From contig NZ_JADEXD010000055.1 in the NCBI RefSeq assembly GCF_015207285.1, positions 1 through 34,735 of the forward strand: a DNA stretch of 34,735 nucleotides. The letters are read 5' to 3'. Shown one piece after another: positions 24,848 through 32,504 of the stretch; position 1 is the stretch's first letter; every line of letters starts with the position of its first letter. The notes below the pieces were generated by a model. That model was given only the letters and a program-made list of their open reading frames with translations. It ran no database searches and was not told the origin of the DNA. This DNA comes from Tychonema sp. LEGE 07203 (GTDB lineage: Bacteria > Cyanobacteriota > Cyanobacteriia > Cyanobacteriales > Microcoleaceae). The position numbers were made by a program, and so were the translations under genes.

Positions 24848-26125
24848 ATGCGACTATTTAAGTTTTCTCGCCCCGCACCCCGCACCGCTGCTCGTTGGTT
24901 CGCCCTAATTTTAGGAATGACGATCGCCCTGAGTGCTCTCTCGATCGATGCTGCACCGGTTTTGGCAACTGAGGGCAAAAATCCGCCCAACTCGCGGGAA
25001 CAGCCAGAAACAGCCGTGCAGAAAGTACAATCTCAGAGTTTCCCAGCCACCGCCGGGAATCCGCAACTGTTAGCGCTGCGGAGTCCGGAAATCCCGGCGG
25101 ATACCAGCAGTTTTGTGACGGCGGCAGTCGATCGAGTCGGGCCGGCCGTTGTTCGCATTGATACCGAGCGCACAGTCAACCGCAACCTCGACCCGTTAAT
25201 GGAAGACCCATTCTTCCGCAGATTTTTGGGAGAAGATTTGCGGAGCGCGCCCCCCAGACAAGAACGGTTGCGCGGTCAAGGCTCCGGCTTCATCATCGAC
25301 AAAAGCGGGATTGTTTTAACCAACGCTCACGTAGTTGACAAAGCCGATCGAGTGACTGTCACCTTAAACGACGGGCGGACATTTCCAGGAGAAGTTCAAG
25401 GTACTGACGAAGTAACAGATTTAGCTGTTGTCAAAATTAATACCAACCAAGCCAACTTGCCCGCAGCAACCCTGGGAGATTCCGACGCGGTGAAAGTAGG
25501 AGATTGGGCGATCGCCGTGGGCAACCCCCTCGGATTTGACAACACCGTCACCTTGGGCATTATCAGCACTCTCAAACGCTCCAGTGCAGCCGTCGGCATT
25601 CCCGACAAGCGGCTCGATTTCATTCAAACCGACGCAGCCATCAATCCCGGCAATTCCGGCGGCCCGCTGTTAAACAGCAGAGGAGAAGTGATTGGAATTA
25701 ACACCGCGATTCGAGCCGATGCGATGGGTATTGGCTTTGCAATTCCGATCGACAAAGCCAAGGCCATCTACGCGCAGTTAGCCAAGGGAGAACAAGTCAG
25801 CCATCCATTTTTGGGGATTCAAATGATTGCATTGACTCCTGAAATGGCCAGAGAGAATAATGCTGACCCCAATGCTCCTTTGATTGTGCCGGAAGTTAAA
25901 GGGGTATTAGTGATGCGAGTCGTGCCAAATACGCCTGCTGAAAAAGCCGGGATTCGCCAGGGAGATGTCATAGTTCAAATTGACGGCGAGAAAGTGACTG
26001 AGGCGGAACAGTTGCAAAATTTGGTGGAAAACAGCCAAATCGGTCAAATTCTGAAGCTGAAGGTGCGCCGCGGTTCCGCGATTAAGGAAGTGGCCGTTAC
26101 AACTGCTCAATTGAGGGATTTTTAG
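24848..26125 (+). CDS. Deg/HtrA family serine protease with PDZ domain
   Basis: 425 residues. A basic N-terminus and hydrophobic segment (17-40, ending near VLATEG) act as a signal peptide or anchor, placing it in the periplasm or lumen. The trypsin-like domain has the complete triad His161 (TNAHVV), Asp191 (DLAVVKI) and Ser270 ([11 protein letters not shown]). A single PDZ domain follows (about 315-415: [29 protein letters not shown]). This is the HhoA/HhoB/HtrA type of cyanobacterial protein quality control; one PDZ fits all three, so I assign no paralogue. It removes damaged exported proteins under heat or light stress. Confidence 0.95.
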   Translation: MRLFKFSRPAPRTAARWFALILGMTIALSALSIDAAPVLATEGKNPPNSREQPETAVQKVQSQSFPATAGNPQLLALRSPEIPADTSSFVTAAVDRVGPAVVRIDTERTVNRNLDPLMEDPFFRRFLGEDLRSAPPRQERLRGQGSGFIIDKSGIVLTNAHVVDKADRVTVTLNDGRTFPGEVQGTDEVTDLAVVKINTNQANLPAATLGDSDAVKVGDWAIAVGNPLGFDNTVTLGIISTLKRSSAAVGIPDKRLDFIQTDAAINPGNSGGPLLNSRGEVIGINTAIRADAMGIGFAIPIDKAKAIYAQLAKGEQVSHPFLGIQMIALTPEMARENNADPNAPLIVPEVKGVLVMRVVPNTPAEKAGIRQGDVIVQIDGEKVTEAEQLQNLVENSQIGQILKLKVRRGSAIKEVAVTTAQLRDF

Positions 26126-26754
26126 AGGAGAAGGAGAAGAAAAAAAAGGGGAGGGATCTTTCAAAACCGCTCTGTTAAACCTACCCAAAACTATCTAAAT
26201 CTAGACCTAATATCATTTCCTTTCTTCATCGTCCTGTATTCATTTCTCTCTGTGTTCTCTGTGTTCTAGTCAGGTTAAATCATTCCGATGCAACGGTCAA
26301 CGATATAACTAGACATAGATAGTTCTGGCATTGAAATAAAGATTTCTGAATCGTCCATAACTAAGTACCTGTCGCGCAAATAAACATTGCATATTCAGGG
26401 CGGGTTCTCCTGCCCAACCCCTACTCCCCACTCATTGTTTGATTTTTTTGGACATACAGTTTAAATGCCGCAACAGCTTAACTCAATAAATATCAAGATT
26501 GTATGGACGATTCAGGAGTTTTGTGTACAATTGTACAGAGATTTTTATTCAGTTTTTAGCCCTTGGCGGTTGCCGTTGAATTGGGCAGCCCGCACCGTAC
26601 TGCGTAACAGTTAATGTGCGGCAAGTAGAAAGGCGCAAATAAACAGCACTGTGTCATCAAATGTCGATCGCGCGCTTTCCATCAAGCCGAACTGCCTTCT
26701 GCCGAGTGGCTTAAGCCGATCGCAACGATAAATATTCACGCCGACTTACTTAGT
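26126..26754. other. Convergent intergenic region, 630 bp
   Basis: No gene is supported. Features seen: a possible degraded MITE copy at 26211-26305 whose ends resemble those at 16698 and 30035, a perfect 14-bp palindrome TGTACAATTGTACA at 26524-26537, and GCCCGCAC with GTGCGGC (about 26588-26624), which could form a hairpin. It lies between the 3' ends of the Deg protease and psb34, so a regulatory palindrome here would have to serve a non-coding transcript. Confidence 0.5.
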
Positions 26755-26922
26755 TCACACGGAAGCAGCCACAAAAACCAAACCAGCTACTAACAGTGCT
26801 CCTCCAATACCGAGGATGATGTAGTTCCGCTGCTGGTTCTTGTTGGGAGGTTCCGCGCCGTACATTTTCGGCTCTTTGGCAAAGTTGTTCAAGCGTCCGT
26901 CTTCTTCGGTAGTATAAGGCAT
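26755..26922 (-). CDS. psb34: Photosystem II assembly protein Psb34 (ssl1498 family)
   Basis: A 55-residue gene. The protein starts MPYTTEEDGRLNNFAKEPKM, continues YGAEPPNKNQQRNYIILGIG and ends in a single hydrophobic helix, GALLVAGLVFVAASV. This matches the small one-helix protein Psb34 (ssl1498 in Synechocystis), which binds photosystem II assembly intermediates and is related to the high-light-inducible proteins. The soluble N-terminus would be stromal and the helix in the thylakoid membrane. It precedes thiG on the same strand, but thiG lies downstream in the window and upstream in transcription, so the order of transcription is thiG then psb34 across about 80 bp. Confidence 0.9.
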   Translation of the reverse strand: MPYTTEEDGRLNNFAKEPKMYGAEPPNKNQQRNYIILGIGGALLVAGLVFVAASV

Positions 26923-27003
26923 CGTCAGCAATCCTCTATATTTTTGATTGCCATCACTTTACCAAAAAAATGCTATCAAAGCGCCGCCCTTAAGTTCAGG
27001 AAT

Positions 27004-28035
27004 TTAGGGTGAGGTGACAGTACCTGTTTGGGGAGAAGAGGCGATCGCGTAATCTTTGACCGGCATTCTTCCTGCTAAGTACGCCAAACGCCCTGCTTCT
27101 GCCGCCATTCCCATTGCTTTTGCCATTGCTGGGGAATTTTTGGCATTGGCAATTGCCGAATTAATCAACAGGGCATCTGCTCCCATTTCCATTGCTCGCG
27201 CGGCCTCGCTGGGGGTGCCGATCCCGGCATCGACTACCACAGGAATTTTTACCGTATCAATAATTATTTGAATGTTGGCGGCATTGTTGATCCCTTGCCC
27301 GGAACCGATGGGCGAACCTAAAGGCATGACAGTCGCACAACCGACTTCTTCTAGACGTTTTGCCAGCAGGGGATCGGCATTGATGTAAGGTAAAACGGCA
27401 AAACCTTCTTTGACTAATTTTTCTGCGGCTTCCAAAGTGCCGATCGGATCGGGCAGCAAATATTTAGCATCGGGAATCACTTCTAGTTTGACAAAATTAT
27501 TGTCTTCTTGCCCTAAAAGTTTCGCCATTTCCCGGCCCAAACGAGCCACTCTAATCGCCTCATCGGCAGTTTGACAGCCAGCAGTATTGGGCAGCATCCA
27601 AATTTTAGTCCAATCCAGAGCCTCTGCCAATCCTTCATGACCGGGAGCATTTGTTTGCACTCGCCGCACAGCTACAGTCACAATTTCGCACCTGCTAGCG
27701 TTGACGCTTTGCTGCATTTCTGCTATGCTGCGATATTTTCCCGTCCCCGTCATCAAGCGAGAATGAAAAGTTTTGCCGGCAATAATTAGAGGTTTGTCTA
27801 AAGGTGGAGTTGCTGTATCTACTGGATAGCCAAAAATGCTGTACTCAAGGGCCTCTTCCCACTGTGTTCTGCCGCCCATCATCTCTTCAAGCTGCCAACC
27901 TTCTTCTATGGTGAGATCGTCGCGAGTAACAGCATATAAAATTTGCCCTACAGTAATTAGTTTAGCCTCTCGCGGCATATTGTTCTGCAATCCACGACCT
28001 ACAATCTCTTTAAATTCGCTGAAATGATCTTCCAT
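27004..28035 (-). CDS. thiG: Thiazole synthase with N-terminal extension
   Basis: 343 residues, about 80 more than typical ThiG. Residues 81-330 are Thi[44 protein letters not shown], the Schiff-base Lys183 in [34 protein letters not shown] and [31 protein letters not shown]. It makes the thiazole phosphate of thiamine from deoxyxylulose phosphate, dehydroglycine and ThiS-thiocarboxylate. Residues 1-80 (including [15 protein letters not shown] and WQLEEMMGG) are not part of the core; they may be a relic of ThiO-ThiG fusions known in cyanobacteria. Its start lies inside the end of the nuclease gene (26-bp overlap). thiO is 4.5 kb upstream. Confidence 0.95.
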   Translation of the reverse strand: MEDHFSEFKEIVGRGLQNNMPREAKLITVGQILYAVTRDDLTIEEGWQLEEMMGGRTQWEEALEYSIFGYPVDTATPPLDKPLIIAGKTFHSRLMTGTGKYRSIAEMQQSVNASRCEIVTVAVRRVQTNAPGHEGLAEALDWTKIWMLPNTAGCQTADEAIRVARLGREMAKLLGQEDNNFVKLEVIPDAKYLLPDPIGTLEAAEKLVKEGFAVLPYINADPLLAKRLEEVGCATVMPLGSPIGSGQGINNAANIQIIIDTVKIPVVVDAGIGTPSEAARAMEMGADALLINSAIANAKNSPAMAKAMGMAAEAGRLAYLAGRMPVKDYAIASSPQTGTVTSP

Positions 28036-28528
28036 TTTTCCACTCTTCCCTTGTGATTATTTGAATTTCTTCGCTATTAACAACAAAAAATATTTTTTGA
28101 ATTTGCTTTTGGGTATCCCAAAACAGAGCTTGTTTGATGCCGGCATTAATTTTCCAGACCTCGTAATTTTCTCGATTGATGTGAAAAATAACGGCTGATG
28201 CACCTTGATTTTTCGCTCTACTGATGCCTTCTTGCACTCGGTCTCTGATGTTTTGAGTCTGTTCTGTCAACTCCTTAAATTCGCAAATCTCACCGTCAAT
28301 CTCAGCATCTGGCGTTCGGACACCCTCTGCTGCTTGCTCGCTCAACATTCTAACTCTCTTCCCTATTTTAGCCAAAACTTCAGCCAGAAAGATTTCCGAA
28401 TTATTAAGATTGTGTTGTTGGTGAATTAGCACAAATCCGCCAGCTATCTCATCAAAATAATAGCGCCGATATTCGGGTTCTGCATTTTCGTAGATGGCTC
28501 TGCTTGTCTCGATATATTCTGAATTCAC
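28010..28528 (-). CDS. PD-(D/E)XK nuclease of the CdiA C-terminal toxin type
   Basis: 172 residues if it starts at the GTG at 28528. An in-frame ATG at 28603 would make the gene overlap the divergent regulator gene, so I prefer the GTG. The core reads [20 protein letters not shown], then [20 protein letters not shown]: Asp followed by E-x-K (EFK), the PD-(D/E)XK nuclease active site in the pattern of the CdiA_C domain (tRNA nuclease tip of contact-dependent inhibition toxins). It continues [21 protein letters not shown]. There is no secretion module and no evident immunity gene. It overlaps thiG by 26 bp, so the two may be translationally coupled. A housekeeping or solitary-toxin role is unknown. 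Confidence 0.7.
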   Translation of the reverse strand: MNSEYIETSRAIYENAEPEYRRYYFDEIAGGFVLIHQQHNLNNSEIFLAEVLAKIGKRVRMLSEQAAEGVRTPDAEIDGEICEFKELTEQTQNIRDRVQEGISRAKNQGASAVIFHINRENYEVWKINAGIKQALFWDTQKQIQKIFFVVNSEEIQIITREEWKNGRSFQRI

Positions 28529-28573
28529 CGTTACTATATTCTCAATGGACTCGGATCGGGTAGAGTTAAATCT

Positions 28574-29275
28574 ATGAAAGCAACTGTCGAGCAACTGGCT
28601 CAAATTGGGATATTTTCCAGCTTAAACCCAACTGAATTGGAACAATTGCAAGAACACACAGCAGTTCGGACTTACCAGCAGGGAGAAGTTGTGATGTATG
28701 AGGGCGATCGCATCCCCGAAAAATTATACACTCTTTCGAGCGGTTCTCTGCGGGTGACAAAAATCGGGGCAGCGGGCAAAGAAACTATTCTCCGCACTTT
28801 GTTTGCCGGAGATATGTTTGCCGCACCCGCTTTGCTGGGTAACGGCATTGCCCCGGCAACGGTGACGGCAGAAACTGACGTGCAAGTTCTTACCACAGAA
28901 CGGGATTTTTTGCTAGCAGCAATTCGAGAAAATCCTGAGATTGCTTTGCGAATATTGGGGGTTTTTAACCAGCGGTTGCAGCAACTGCACGAGACAGTGC
29001 ACGGTTTGGTGTCGGAAAGGGCGATCGTGCGGCTGGCTCGATTTATTCATTACTTTAGCATCGAGCAAAGTACGAAGATTGCGGATAATAGTGTATGTTT
29101 GGAAAAACGTTTGCCCTACTATCAAATTGCTCGCAGTATTGGCATCACTTATGAAGAATGCGTGCGGTTGTTTAAGAAACTCAAGTCGGTTGTATCTTAC
29201 ACTCGAGGCGGTAAAATTGCGGTGTTGGATTGGAAAAAGTTGGAGGAGATCGCGTCTGGAGAACAAATAGACTAA
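28574..29275 (+). CDS. Crp/Fnr family transcriptional regulator
   Basis: 233 residues. An N-terminal cyclic-nucleotide-binding-type beta barrel (about 10-125: IFSSLNPTELEQL, QQGEVVMYEGD, LYTLSSGSLRV, RTLFAGDMFAAPALLGN) precedes a long dimerisation helix (ENPEIALRILGVFNQRLQQLHETVHGL). A C-terminal winged helix-turn-helix (about 178-205, LPYYQIARSIGITYEECVRLFKKLKS) binds DNA. No Fnr-type Cys cluster is present, so it is not an oxygen sensor of that kind; whether it binds cAMP cannot be decided by eye. It is divergent from the nuclease-thiG-psb34 unit and could regulate it. I do not assign NtcA or a specific name. Confidence 0.92.
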   Translation: MKATVEQLAQIGIFSSLNPTELEQLQEHTAVRTYQQGEVVMYEGDRIPEKLYTLSSGSLRVTKIGAAGKETILRTLFAGDMFAAPALLGNGIAPATVTAETDVQVLTTERDFLLAAIRENPEIALRILGVFNQRLQQLHETVHGLVSERAIVRLARFIHYFSIEQSTKIADNSVCLEKRLPYYQIARSIGITYEECVRLFKKLKSVVSYTRGGKIAVLDWKKLEEIASGEQID

Positions 29276-29654
29276 ATGTTAAAATTTCCAAGGCTTGTAG
29301 GGCGGGTTTCAGCTCCTGTGCTGTTGATTGGCGATCGAATAATTTGCGATATCGTAGGGGCGGGTTTTACCAACAATTTACGTCTCAAACTAACAATTTC
29401 GTAAACCCGCCCCGCCCCAACTGATGATGCTAGGGGACATAATTTCACAGACAATATTTGACTGCAAGTCACTATCTATAGGACTTACGACGGGGGCCCA
29501 GAAACCGGGTTTTTTAGCGAATATGCGGGCGGGAACGCATCTTTTCGTAAAAAAACCCGGTTTCGATGAGTCGGAGTGAATGGGGGCGGGTTTATAAGAG
29601 AGTTGATTTTAGGCTGTTACGGTTGGTAAAACCCGCCCAGCAATATTTCAAGCA
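29276..29654. repeat. Repeat-rich intergenic region
   Basis: No gene. It holds palindrome copy C (29501-29564). It also has two GGGCGGGTTT inverted repeats: GGGGCGGGTTT at 29357-29367 with AAACCCGCCCC at 29403-29413, and GGGCGGGTTT at 29584-29593 with AAACCCGCCC at 29629-29638. The sequence TAGGACTTACGACGGGG near 29480 is a common cyanobacterial dispersed word. Confidence 0.75.
29501..29564. repeat. Dispersed palindrome, copy C of three
   Basis: GAAACCGGGTTTTTT at 29501-29515 pairs perfectly (15 bp) with AAAAAACCCGGTTTC at 29550-29564 around a 34-base loop. Here the arm orientation is GAAACCGGG first. Related to copies at 6623 and 14326. Confidence 0.8.
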
Positions 29655-29990
29655 TTAATTACCCTCAGAAAATGTCAAAACAAATGCCAAATTTGACTCG
29701 GCTTTCAAAGCGTGGGGAGCGCGAGCTGGCATGAAAACAAACACCCCCGATTCCAAGACAATATCCTTACCTTCGAGAGTCAAGATTCCTTTTCCTTCGA
29801 CTACATTGATTGTGGCATTGCGTGCGGAATTGTGTTCGGAAATTTCCAAACCTGCGGCAAGACAAAGTAAATTGTACTGACAATTGTTGTCTTTGACTAA
29901 AGTTTTCTTCACCACTCCGGTGGCGGAATATTCAATTGCGTCTCGGAGTTGGATAGATGAAGATTCTAGCGGTAAAAGAGTAGCGGCCAT
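29655..29990 (-). CDS. Single-domain cupin protein
   Basis: 111 residues with AGGAG as ribosome binding site upstream of the ATG at 29990. The cupin core is visible as LAAGLEISEHNSARNATINVVEGKG (motif 1 with its His and Glu) and VFVFMPARAPHALKAESNLAFVLTF (motif 2 with P-x-P and His). A one-domain cupin of this size may bind metal and could be an enzyme or a small-molecule binding protein; the sequence does not show which. It lies about 225 bp from the 3' end of the methyltransferase gene, with a MITE copy between them. Confidence 0.85.
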   Translation of the reverse strand: MAATLLPLESSSIQLRDAIEYSATGVVKKTLVKDNNCQYNLLCLAAGLEISEHNSARNATINVVEGKGILTLEGKDIVLESGVFVFMPARAPHALKAESNLAFVLTFSEGN

Positions 29991-30034
29991 AATTTTTGAC
30001 TCCTGAATGAGATTTGGAATTTGAGATTGGGATG

Positions 30035-30155
30035 ATATCAGTTCCGGTTGTACCGTCAGGTGATTGTTGACTGTTGACTCGGTATCGAAAAACTGAATGG
30101 TTGAGTGTTAACTGTTGACTCAATTTTATGATTCCTATACAACCGGAAACGATAT
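30035..30155. mobile_element. MITE-like element, copy 2 (uninterrupted)
   Basis: 121 bp with ends ATATCAGTTCCGGTTG (30035-30050) and CAACCGGAAACGATAT (30140-30155), matching as inverted repeats at 14 of 16 positions and bordered by TA. The interior, in reverse complement, matches copy 1 at 16698-16965, and has ATTGAGTC where copy 1 carries the duplicated ATCGAGTC. It lies between the cupin and methyltransferase genes. Confidence 0.8.
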
Positions 30156-30215
30156 GAGTGATGAATTAGGGATGAGAATCTGGCGGAGGGTTGGATGGTT
30201 TTTTGGGAAATAGGT

Positions 30216-30995
30216 TTAAGATGGTTTTTGGGCACAGATGACGATGTAGCCTAAGTCTTGTTGGTAATGCTGGAAAACTCGACGCATTGCTAAAACTCGA
30301 TCGCGAATTTGCGATTTACTTAAAACATTCCACAAAATTCGCACAGTACCCACAAACCCTTCATCATCAATCATTCGCGGCAAGTTGAGAAGTCCCATCG
30401 CCCCGGTTTGAGACTTTTCTACCTGCAAACCGGCGTTTTGGCAAACAGCAATCCAGTCTGACTCAGACAAAGGTGTGGAATTAGTCCGAATCACTTCTGA
30501 CAAAGCTTTGTTAATTTCTGATTGTCGGTTTTTGGCTAAAAGTTCGTGAGAAAGAAACTTGCCACCTGGCTTTAGCCGATCGCCAATTCCTGATAAAATC
30601 TTTGCTTTCCCCGACGGCGACTGCATCGTCAGGATAGCTTCAGCCAACACCCAATCAAACTCTTGGGTAATCCGATCCAAGTGCAAAATATCTCCTTCGA
30701 TAATTTCCACTCGATCGCTCAAACCCGCTGCTGCAACATTAGCACGGGCGCGCACCACACTGTCGGGATTTTTCTCAACTCCCACTACTTTAACGCCAAA
30801 ACGTTCTGCAAGGGCGATCGAGCTATATCCAAAACTCGCCGCCAACTCCAAAACAGTATCCCCAGGCTGAAAATCTGCCCATTCAAATAACATTTCCGTA
30901 GCAGCTTTTCCCCCCGGCCTCAGCATTGTCTTGCCAGCCGCCGCCAGCACTACATGGCCCGGCGCAGTCTTAAAATTGAGAGTAGTATTGGTCAT
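30216..30995 (-). CDS. Class I SAM-dependent methyltransferase
   Basis: 259 residues with an excellent AGGAGG ribosome binding site. The Rossmann-type SAM fold is shown by motif I VLELAASFGYSS (48-59), the acidic residue in VVGVEKNP, VEIIEGDILHL (motif II), DWVLAEAILTMQS and the post-motif RLKPGGKFLSHELL. The usual Gly-rich GxGxG of motif I is varied to AASFG. There are no signal or membrane segments. It is one of many uncharacterised small-molecule methyltransferases; I see nothing that fixes the substrate. The next gene on the other strand is divergent, 330 bp away; the space between holds no supported gene. Confidence 0.88.
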   Translation of the reverse strand: MTNTTLNFKTAPGHVVLAAAGKTMLRPGGKAATEMLFEWADFQPGDTVLELAASFGYSSIALAERFGVKVVGVEKNPDSVVRARANVAAAGLSDRVEIIEGDILHLDRITQEFDWVLAEAILTMQSPSGKAKILSGIGDRLKPGGKFLSHELLAKNRQSEINKALSEVIRTNSTPLSESDWIAVCQNAGLQVEKSQTGAMGLLNLPRMIDDEGFVGTVRILWNVLSKSQIRDRVLAMRRVFQHYQQDLGYIVICAQKPS

Positions 30996-31325
30996 AAAAT
31001 TGACCTCCTATTTAAGCTTGCTCTCAGCTTACCCAATTCTCCCAAATACTTCTACGATCTAGCTCATATTCAAATTATTATTGTATGGTGCGCCAGTTCG
31101 ATCGCCCCCGACCGATCGCCGAATCTTGCTCTCAAATCTGGTTATTTGCGACCCTAGGGGCGATCGACAAACTTTGTATCACCCGCAGGCATTTTTGACA
31201 AACCGCCTCTGCTTTACCTCCTGGAGACCGGAATTTGAAGGACGATCGCACTTGCCTGCGTTATTTGTGTTTGGAGATAGCTCAAATTTGCTACAATCTA
31301 GTCGCACGCAAAACCAGAAGAGATC

Positions 31326-31793
31326 ATGACCGAACTGTTAGATGAGACACTTTCTATTGAAATCGCGACTCGCATCAAAAGCAACTCTAAAAACTGCTTT
31401 GACAACGCCTCTAAAGCAGCACTAGCAACCGAGGGCGCAATCTACGTCCAAGGCTTTTTAGCTCGACCGGGAGCACCCTACAAACCCATTGAGTATAGCT
31501 GGATTGAACTCGGCGAGCGAATTGTTGACCCAACTTTTCCCCACCTCGGTTTAATCGCTGCAGACATTCATTACTTCCCCGCCCAGCGATTGAGCGTGAA
31601 AAAACTCAAAGCAATCCTAGAAGAATCAAAAGAAGATTATCCAGAAGACGACCCGCTGCCGGTTTACGGCAATCAACCCTATGAATATTACGGCGATGTG
31701 ATGTTAGGCGGTAAAGATTACCAAAATGCTTACGATTTGGCTGCCAGTAAATGCCGGGAATTGAACCAACCCCAAAAACCGGAATTGAACTAA
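31326..31793 (+). CDS. Hypothetical protein, possibly degenerate transglutaminase-like
   Basis: 155 residues. The segment NCFDNASKAALATEGAIYVQ (24-43), then GFLARPGAPYKPIEYSWIEL and IVDPTFP (72-78), resembles papain/transglutaminase-type proteins that read C-x-x-N-A, then a YxEGY strand, then E-H-A-W with the catalytic His, then V-D-P-T with the Asp. Here the Cys and Asp are present but the His position reads Ser in EYSW, so the enzyme may be inactive or use another residue. This is my reading of the pattern, not a firm family call. The C-terminal half is charged and Tyr-rich with no clear domain. Ribosome binding site AGAAGAGATC is plausible. Confidence 0.55.
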   Translation: MTELLDETLSIEIATRIKSNSKNCFDNASKAALATEGAIYVQGFLARPGAPYKPIEYSWIELGERIVDPTFPHLGLIAADIHYFPAQRLSVKKLKAILEESKEDYPEDDPLPVYGNQPYEYYGDVMLGGKDYQNAYDLAASKCRELNQPQKPELN

Positions 31794-31840
31794 TTCAGGA
31801 CTTACCCAAAAATGGTTTAACGCGCTACTTACAGCGGTAA

Positions 31841-31857
31841 GGTGTGCACTGCACACC
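31841..31857. repeat. Perfect short palindrome
   Basis: GGTGTGCA and TGCACACC form an 8-bp stem with a 1-base loop. It lies between convergent genes and may help end transcription; similar GGTGTGCACTGCACACC words occur as dispersed repeats in cyanobacteria. Confidence 0.6.
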
Positions 31858-31894
31858 CTACAGATAGAGATTACTGTCGCAACTGTTCTGCCGA

Positions 31895-32161
31895 TTAATA
31901 TACTTCATCATGACTTCCAAAATCTACAAACACGGCTTTTTCGTCTTCTGTAAAGTAGAAAAGTACCCTTTCGTCGTAAGTTACGCTAAAGCTCCAAAAC
32001 TCCTTGAGCCTACCGGACAATTTATGAGTTTTTAAGCTTGGTTCAAACGGCTCTCTGATGAACTTCTCCAGCTTTTGCCAAAACCTAGCCTCCAAATCAG
32101 CATCACCTTTGATCCGCCTTTTGAAAGCACGCTTGAATGAAGAACTGAAACTGACTTCCAC
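31895..32161 (-). CDS. RelE/ParE-superfamily toxin of a type II toxin-antitoxin system
   Basis: 88 residues. Features of the YafQ/RelE/StbE branch: VSFSSSFKRAFKRRIKGDADLE, KLEKFIREPFEPSLKTHKLSG, WSFSVTYDERVLFYF and the C-terminal GSHDEVY. The conserved Tyr, Arg and His positions fit a ribosome-dependent mRNA nuclease, though ParE-like action on gyrase cannot be excluded. It starts 2 bp after the stop of the gene upstream on the same strand, which fits antitoxin-first gene order. Confidence 0.88.
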   Translation of the reverse strand: MEVSFSSSFKRAFKRRIKGDADLEARFWQKLEKFIREPFEPSLKTHKLSGRLKEFWSFSVTYDERVLFYFTEDEKAVFVDFGSHDEVY

Positions 32162-32163
32162 GA

Positions 32164-32370
32164 TTATTCCTCTATCATTATTCTGAGTTCATTAATGTTA
32201 GCGGAAAATTCAAGTTCACCTTTTTGTTGTTCAACCTGCGCTGACTTAAAGTTTTGATACATCTCTTCGCGACGTTCTTCCCGGAGATATTGCTTCAACA
32301 ACATTTGAAGCTCTTGCTTTTCGTCAGTAGAAAGATTCTTGATCGTCTCGACCACATCACTGAAAGTCAT
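32164..32370 (-). CDS. Antitoxin partner of the RelE/ParE-type toxin
   Basis: 68 residues. Residues 1-30 (MTFSDVVETIKNLSTDEKQELQMLLKQYLREE) form a small helical N-terminal domain that could bind DNA or dimerise. Residues 31-68 are charged and end in ELEFSANINELRIMIEE, as in antitoxins whose C-terminus wraps around the toxin. The call rests on its place directly before the toxin with a 2-bp gap; I do not recognise a named antitoxin family. Confidence 0.78.
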   Translation of the reverse strand: MTFSDVVETIKNLSTDEKQELQMLLKQYLREERREEMYQNFKSAQVEQQKGELEFSANINELRIMIEE

Positions 32371-32504
32371 AACTTACAAAACCCTATTGTGCTGATTAGA
32401 TTATAGCAAAAAATATCTTTTAGGTTGACTCTTCTTTCTTGTTCCCAGGCTCTACCTCGTCTTTAAAACAGCAAAAAAATTCACAACTCACCATTTTTCA
32501 ACCC

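Noticed and set aside
26524-26537. NtcA binding site
   Set aside because: NtcA sites are GTA-N8-TAC; this palindrome has six bases between the half sites and no gene start follows.
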